64,000 bases of DNA, taken from positions 62,001 through 126,000 of the forward strand of contig JAMDHS010000042.1 of NCBI GenBank assembly GCA_029717555.1. Reading direction: 5' to 3'. Within the stretch, counting starts at the first letter, position 1, and every line of letters starts with the position of its first letter. The position numbers and the translations under genes were made by a program. Of the stretch, positions 59,070 through 64,000 are shown piece after piece. Under the pieces are notes generated by a model, which worked only from the letters and a program-made list of their open reading frames with translations, had not been told where the DNA came from and searched no databases. Source of the DNA: Peribolospora baueri. Lineage: Eukaryota > Basidiomycota > Peribolosporomycetes > Peribolosporales > Peribolosporaceae.

Positions 59070-60778
59070 ATGTCGGGCCCCTCCGCCGCCTCCGCCAATG
59101 CAGTGGCTGAGCAGATTCTAAAGGCTGCAGAGACACAGCGCTCTCAGTCCACCGGGGTTGAGCTGCCCGCGTTCGTGCCCACCCAGCATCCTCATAGGAG
59201 GTGGAATCCTTTGCTCGGAAGCCACGTCTTGTGCTCGCGTGAGTTGTAAAAGCAGTCAAAGGCGAGACGGCATGGTAAGCGGATCACGGTGTAGTCTGGA
59301 GGCTTATAGCTCTACTCACATGCTATCCCCTTCGCTCGAGACAGCTCATCGCGCGCAGCGGCCATGGCAAGGCGCCCAAGAGACGCCGTCATCCGATGCG
59401 CTACCCGAGTACGACCCCAAGTGCTATCTCTGCCCGGGCAACGAACGCGCTTCAGGAGGAATGAACGACAAGTTTGAGGGCACGTTTGTGAGTTTTAGTT
59501 GGATCCGGAGCGGAGAGATGAGGAAGCTGGATCGCATAAGAGGCGGCGTGTTGAGATTTGCTGGCCGTCTTGTTTTTACGGGATGCTATCATCCCCAGAT
59601 ATTTGAAAACGACTACGCGGCCGTGAAGGCTCAAGATGTCGCACCTGCGGAGGACGGTGGGTGTGCTCTCGGCTCATGTTTTCTTCTGCTTACCAGAGCG
59701 TCCCATGATCCCCTGTTTGCGATGTCGACGCTCTGAAAGCCCTCTTGCTAACTTTTGTTTGGCGCTTCTTTTCGACGATCCGCGCCGCTCCTATTGATTG
59801 CAGCCCATCCTCTCCTCGTCTCGAAGCCCGTTCGCGGCAAGTGCTACGTCCTGATCTTCCACCCTTCGCACAACCTCACTCTCGCTCAGCTCTCCTCCCC
59901 TCCCTACTCCGCCAAGACGCACCTCTTGCCCATCGTCTCCGCTTGGACATCCATCTACACCACCGTGCCGAAAGCGTACCCATACATTCGCTACGTTCAA
60001 ATCTTCGAGAATAAGGGAACGAGCATGGGCTGCTCCAACCCGCATCCTCACGGCCAAGTATGGAGTCTGGATTACGTCCCCGAGGAGCCTGCCGCGGAGT
60101 TGGAGAACCTTAAGAAGTACGCCGAGGATCCGGCCAATTCGCAATCGAACGGGCCGCGGGATAAGAACGGCAAGCCGAACATGCTCCTCACCTACGCCCA
60201 CCTCGAGCTTTCACTACCGGGCCGTCCCCGCGTCGTGGCGAACAACGAGCACTTTGTCGCCGTCGTGCCGTATTGGGCCGTATGGCCATTCGAGATCCTC
60301 GTCCTCCCCTCCTCGCGTCACATCCCTTCGCTGGCGGAGATGACGGACTCCGAGCGCGAGTCGCTTGCAGAGATGCTAGGCGAGGTGGCATGCAGGTATG
60401 ACGGCCTCTTCAAGTGCTCCTTCCCATACAGCATGGGCATCCACCAGAGGCCTGTGCCTAAGGGCGTCACGGAGAATCCGGAGCAAGAGGCGCTGGGAGA
60501 GTACGCCCAATTCCACATCCACTTCTACCCCCCACTGCTCAGGAGCGCCACAGTACGCAAGTTCCTCGTAGGGTAAGTAACAACTGAGCAGGCGGCCCGT
60601 CGTCTTCCCAGCTCGCTCATCAGCCCTTTCCGTCTCGTCCCCTGCTTTCGATGTCTACGCCCTCATCAGCTTCGAAATGATGGGCGAACCGCAACGCGAT
60701 CTGACAGCCGAACAGGCGGCCGACCGTATCCGCGCCTGTCCCACCGTCCACTACAGCAGTCCGGCCTTCAGCGGTTGA
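59070..60778 (+). CDS. GAL7: Galactose-1-phosphate uridylyltransferase (GAL7)
   Basis: Leloir-pathway enzyme exchanging UMP between UDP-glucose and galactose-1-phosphate. Exon 1 (59070-59239) encodes MSGPSAASANAVAEQILKAA and ends near WNPLLGSHVLCS; exon 2 starts 59345 with PHRAQRPWQG. The zinc-site Cys pair is in KCYLCPGNERASGG. Then come FENDYAAVKAQD, AHPLLVSKPVRGKCYV and the His-triad active site GCSNPHPHGQVWSLDYVP. The C-terminal domain has VVPYWAVWPFEILVLPS and YAQFHIHFYPPLLRSATV, where the HIHFYPPLLRS motif supplies further metal/substrate ligands. The last exon gives FEMMGEPQRDLTAEQAADRI and stops at 60776-60778. Five exons. All catalytic motifs are intact. Confidence 0.95.
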
Positions 60779-61096
60779 AAGGACATGTCCGGGCCAGCTT
60801 GCGACGGCCGCAGTTTCGGATGAAGGTATTGACCTTCGGCCATCTCTTCGAGGACGTCTGTGCACATACCCGAACCTCTTTCGTGCGCTAGACGTTTGAA
60901 TTTGCGAGTGTCGTTATGCGCTTTACGGAAGAATAGAGTTCTATTTCATTCCATTCCACTCCACTCTAGATCGGGACGCTCCTGATTCATGAAAGAGGGG
61001 TCAGTATATCTGCAGTCGTGTTGACGTTCAGGAAGGGCGGAAAGGAAAGGGCGCGAGTCAGGCGTCGTCTGCGCATGTCCCAGCAATGCGACTGCG
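60779..61096. other. Intergenic region between convergent GAL7 and ATP23
   Basis: About 320 bp of 3' flanking sequence with a small CATTCCA/CACTCCA repeat at 60,945-60,965. No gene. Confidence 0.4.
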
Positions 61097-62147
61097 TTAT
61101 GTTTCTCTAGTCAGTTGCTGGCGACGCACCTCGTCGAAAGGCCTGGTGTCTTTAAAACAGCTCTCCCACACCTCGTCTACCGTTCGCTCAGCCGTCGCAT
61201 CGTCTGGGCAGTTCGGGTTCGCTCGTACGGAGATGATGGCGCGGCGTCGTGCGCAGGCCTACGGCGAGACAGCAGCAGAGAAGTGGCGGAAGCGCAGTAA
61301 AAGTGAAGGGGGAGAATGAATAAGCTATGTATCATCCGCGTCATGCAAGGAAGAAGCATGCCATTCGGTACGTACTTGATGCTGCTTGGTGAACGTGTAA
61401 AAACCTCTTCGGAGTTCGCGAGGCCATCGGCAATCGCCCGATAGCGAGGCGGCTCGGATCTTTGACGGAAAAGGGGAGAGCGAAGAAGGAGGGTGATAGT
61501 CGTCGTGAGCTTGAACACGCACAACTGACGGCCGCTCCTTCCAACGGGTCAGATCCACCCACCTCGCTACAAGCGTGATGCTTCAAGTCCGCCCAATCGA
61601 CTTTGAACCTGCAATGATCCCACCAGTGAATCATCTCGTGCGCCAGCGTGTCCTCCATGTGCTTCTTGCTCATCATCCTGTTTGAGCACAGGAGGATGCC
61701 ACTCTGAGACGGGTCGTCCGGAGAAGAGGGAGAGAAGCCTCCGGCGATGGTGGAAGGGCAGGGGGCAATGAGAATCTTGGGTACGCGAGGGTCTGGGGCG
61801 GGAGAGCGGGTTCGGGGCCCAGCGCTGCTGCCGCTCTGAGCGGAGGGGGCTGCGGGTGCCTGGACAGGTGGAGAGGAGGGAGATTGCGAGGCAGTGAACT
61901 GCGCTGCTGGATCGCAGGAGAGGAGCCGGAGGTGTTTGGTCATGAATCGGATGATGGGACCTGGAAGAGGGCCGAGATGCGAGGAGGACGATCAGAAAGC
62001 CTGGAGGATAGGGATACTACTAGTATGAAGAAGCAGCGAGAAGATAATCGACGCACTTGTCCTCATCAAGTCGTCTCTCCACCCCTCGCACATTTCCCTC
62101 TGAGCCCTCTCATCTGCCGTCTCCTCTCTATCCCAAAAGTCCTCCAT
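61097..62147 (-). CDS. ATP23: Mitochondrial inner membrane protease ATP23
   Basis: Intermembrane-space zinc metalloprotease and chaperone for F1Fo ATP synthase subunit 6 maturation. Exon 1 starts [20 protein letters not shown] and joins across an intron to [16 protein letters not shown], the ATP23 N-terminal pattern. A Ser/Pro/Ala-rich insert of about 50 residues follows, then [20 protein letters not shown]. The active site is [12 protein letters not shown] (HExxH plus Asp), followed by [13 protein letters not shown]. After introns come [18 protein letters not shown], then [36 protein letters not shown], as in the family. The last codons after PFDE and the stop at 61,097 are less certain. Cys residues typical of the Mia40 substrate class are kept. 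Confidence 0.91.
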
Positions 62148-62580
62148 GCTCTACCCGTCGTGGAAGTTGCTGAGATCGGTGGTTTCGAGTTTGGTGAGTC
62201 CAGCAAGAAGCATCTTCCGTCCGCTGCGGCACGATCACTTCCTTCTTATTCCGAGTCGGACTTTTTTCCCTCGAAGTGACGGCCACCATCAGCTTGACCC
62301 TCACCACAAGCTCGACGTCGTCTTTTGCTCTCCTAACCCCTTCTCCTGCGCTCCTATACCCTCCGGATGCCCCCTAGAGCAACCCGGTACCTCGTCCCGC
62401 GTCTCTGCCCGGCGCACCGTCTACAACCACGACCACCACATCGAGAGCGCGCGGTGTACGCGATGTGACCCCCAACGCCCACTCCTGATCCCACCCCGGC
62501 TCTTCCGCCTCCGAACCCCAGCACTAGGGTGCGCCAGCTCGTACCAAACCCCAACGACATTGGCTTACTCGCTCTCTCCG
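62148..62580. other. Intergenic region, ATP23 promoter
   Basis: About 430 bp upstream of ATP23. It merges on the right with the LINE-like fragment; the border is not sharp. Confidence 0.35.
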
Positions 62581-63150
62581 CAGTGAAGATCCTCCAGACG
62601 ATTCTGGCGAGGTCCAAAAAGACTGCCACCAGGAAGGTGGCTGCCGACGTCAAGGACACGGGTTTGCCGAGATGACGTTGCGCCAAGAAGACCGTGGCGG
62701 AAGGGGCGGCAGGAGTCGAAGATGCCGTTTTGGACGCATAGTAGGAGCGTCCACTCTTGGCGGCGTCGACGTACGACCTCCTGCTGATGCGGGATGGGGT
62801 GAGGGCACCAGAGCCCTCTGACGGAGTCGCAATCCCCCAATCCCCGCCCCAGGTCGAGCCTGATTGTCCTCTTCGGCAACAAAGAAGCTGCCAACCGAGC
62901 TATACAACGTGGAGTAGCCATCGCCAGCGAGTTCAAACTGGCCCAGAAGGCGAGGCGGTCGGTCCGCCAATGTTATCGATGCTGCTCATTAGACCACACG
63001 ACCGTCCACTGCACGGCCACCCCGCGCTGCGCTAGATGCGCCTCCTCTTCCCACTCCCTCCGCCAGTGTGCCTGCCCCGACAACCAAGGCTGCTCGCCGA
63101 AGGAGTGCACCCGCAGATGGAACAGCCGAAATCCGGCCGATCTCTGCGGT
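62581..63150 (+). mobile_element. Degenerate LINE-like ORF1 (zinc-knuckle) fragment
   Basis: A plus-strand stretch near 62,855-63,130 encodes GNKEAANRAIQRGVAIASEF, the end of an RRM-like fold. Two CX2CX4HX4C zinc knuckles follow (CYRCCSLDHTTVHC and CARCASSSHSLRQC), then a partial Cys-rich third unit (CPDNQGCSPKEC). This order is characteristic of the nucleic-acid-binding ORF1 of fungal non-LTR retrotransposons. Sequence from about 62,581 (VKILQTILARSKKTATRKVA) may be its N-terminal side. The reading frame is broken more than once, and no endonuclease or reverse transcriptase follows, so this is an old fragment. No target-site duplication or poly-A tail could be defined. Confidence 0.55.
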
Positions 63151-63597
63151 ACTTTCATTTTGCGTTTGTACGACCGCGCCATGCGACGGACACTCACCGT
63201 CCCTTTGCGCCATAAGGTCGTCTATGTATGTACTTACGGGTTCTTCAAGGGCAATCGCTATGTGACCTTCTCACTCGGCTTTCTCACCATCTTTTAAACA
63301 TAAAATCGCAGCGAATGCTGGAGGCGTTTCCAGCTCTCGCATGATCCCGATGAAGACTTGTCGCCGGACTCGGCCATTCTTTTGGACTCGGGTTTGTGTC
63401 TGTGGGGCCATTTCTTTTCCTCACCTGGCTAGAGAGACCAAAGGAGAGGGAGACCACAAATCTAAGTGCGGCGTGTTTGTATCGGTGTCGGAGCTGCGAG
63501 GTCTGAGTTTTTTCCTCGACATTCTTTGCTGACCTTGGGTCTGACGAACCCGCACTCTAAGGCCTTATGAGAGGGGCAGGTCGGACGAACAAGGTCC
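63151..63597. other. Unassigned sequence between LINE-like and ABC1 fragments
   Basis: About 450 bp without recognisable coding, repeat or RNA signal. Confidence 0.35.
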
Positions 63598-63716
63598 TTA
63601 CGCCCCGTCCACCTCAGTGCTGACGATGCGGTTCCACTCCCCTGCCAACTCGGCGCAAAGCTTGAAGTACTGCTCCACGGTGGTTCGGAATCTAGACGTT
63701 CGAAAGCTTGACTCAC

Positions 63717-63899
63717 TACATGTCCTCATCGATATTAGCAATCAACTTTGCATAGTGCCTTCTAGCCTTTTGCGTCTTCTCTGTAGGTGGCAAGATGAGG
63801 ATGAGCCAGAACTTGGCGTAATTGACGCGAAGGGAGGCGTCCATGTCGAAGTAGAGGCCGTGGTCGAGGAGAACGATCTCAAAGTTGTAGGGGCTTCGG
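63717..63899 (-). pseudogene. ABC1/ADCK-family atypical kinase fragment (partial, probably broken)
   Basis: One exon-like block begins after a CTGTAG acceptor and encodes SPYNFEIVLLDHGLYFDMDA, then SLRVNYAKFWLILILPPTEK and HYAKLIANIDEDM. The NFEIVLLDHGLYFDMD motif holds the DxG-type metal-binding Asp of aarF/ABC1/ADCK atypical kinases, mitochondrial proteins linked to coenzyme Q and lipid homeostasis. The N-terminal kinase regions should lie toward and beyond 64,000, but the 60 bp to the window edge show no clear HxDPHPGN-type exon. The frame stops at 63,716. A possible further coding block (VEQYFKLCAELAGEWNRIV) ends at 63,598, but joining it needs a 28-nt intron. It could be a real gene with an unrecognised intron or a decayed copy. 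Confidence 0.45.
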
Positions 63900-64000
63900 C
63901 TACAGGGCGAGGCGGGGCGACGAGGCGACCGCAGCGTAAAAAAAAATCTAGAAACAACTCATCCTGGCACCAACGCTCATGGGTTTCGATCGGCCCCGTG

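Overview
The window is nuclear DNA from a basidiomycete fungus, most likely a Pucciniomycotina yeast of the Rhodotorula/Sporobolomyces/Microbotryum kind. The evidence is a GC-rich, gene-dense layout on both strands, genes broken by many short GT-AG introns with pyrimidine-rich 3' ends, and fungal-specific families (two Zn2Cys6 regulators, AIM6, LEU5, ATP23, BNA1, GAL7). The genus is an inference and could be wrong. Gene models were assembled by hand: exons were joined where splice sites, reading phase and conserved protein sequence agreed. For several short genes (RAD6, SF3B5, MARVEL, IMP2) the exon lengths sum exactly to whole codons.

Layout. 1-0.5 kb: 3' exon of a gene with a terminal PPxY motif. 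1.5-5.9 kb: Zn2Cys6 regulator (+). 6.4-7.8 kb: IMP2 (+). 8.4-9.7 kb: MARVEL-type membrane protein (-). 10.2-12.0 kb: LEU5 carrier (-). 12.8-13.8 kb: RAD6 (-). 14.8-16.6 kb: AOS1 (-). 17.0-18.3 kb: U1A/U2B''-type spliceosomal RRM protein (-). 18.8-19.9 kb: YFH7-like kinase (-). 20.5-21.4 kb: BNA1 (+). 21.6-24.0 kb: RPC82 (-). 24.5-26.1 kb: MTF2-like mitochondrial protein (-). 26.6-28.2 kb: CK2 alpha (+). 29.0-30.7 kb: YMC1-type carrier (+). 31.4-32.6 kb: uncertain Ser-rich gene (+). 33.2-34.8 kb: KAE1 (-). 36.1-38.4 kb: AIM6 (+). 39.2-40.5 kb: complex I PSST/NDUFS7 (-). 41.1-43.2 kb: CDS1 (-). 43.4-44.8 kb: MVD1 (+). 45.2-47.1 kb: AKR7-type aldo-keto reductase (-). 48.1-49.5 kb: GT8 glycosyltransferase (+). 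50.3-54.0 kb: second Zn2Cys6 regulator (-). 54.9-57.5 kb: secreted metallophosphatase (-). 58.0-58.9 kb: SF3B5 (-). 59.1-60.8 kb: GAL7 (+). 61.1-62.1 kb: ATP23 (-). 62.6-64.0 kb: a decayed LINE-like fragment next to an ABC1/ADCK kinase fragment.

The genes are mostly housekeeping and form no operon or cluster. Many products act in mitochondria (IMP2, LEU5, the MTF2-like protein, a YMC1-type carrier, complex I PSST, ATP23, possibly AIM6 and ABC1), but they are interspersed with unrelated genes. Several pairs are head-to-head with short shared promoters, notably CDS1/MVD1 (260 bp) and SF3B5/GAL7 (205 bp).

I found no CRISPR array, tRNA or rRNA, and no convincing undescribed system. The most unusual signals are in gene architecture. 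RAD6 and SF3B5 each have a first coding exon that is only the ATG. Both zinc-cluster genes have their DNA-binding motif split over micro-exons (two of 18 nt, one of 8 nt). BNA1 has a GC-AG intron, the YMC1-type gene has a donor running straight into a poly-T tract, and IMP2 carries a long extra C-terminal tail.
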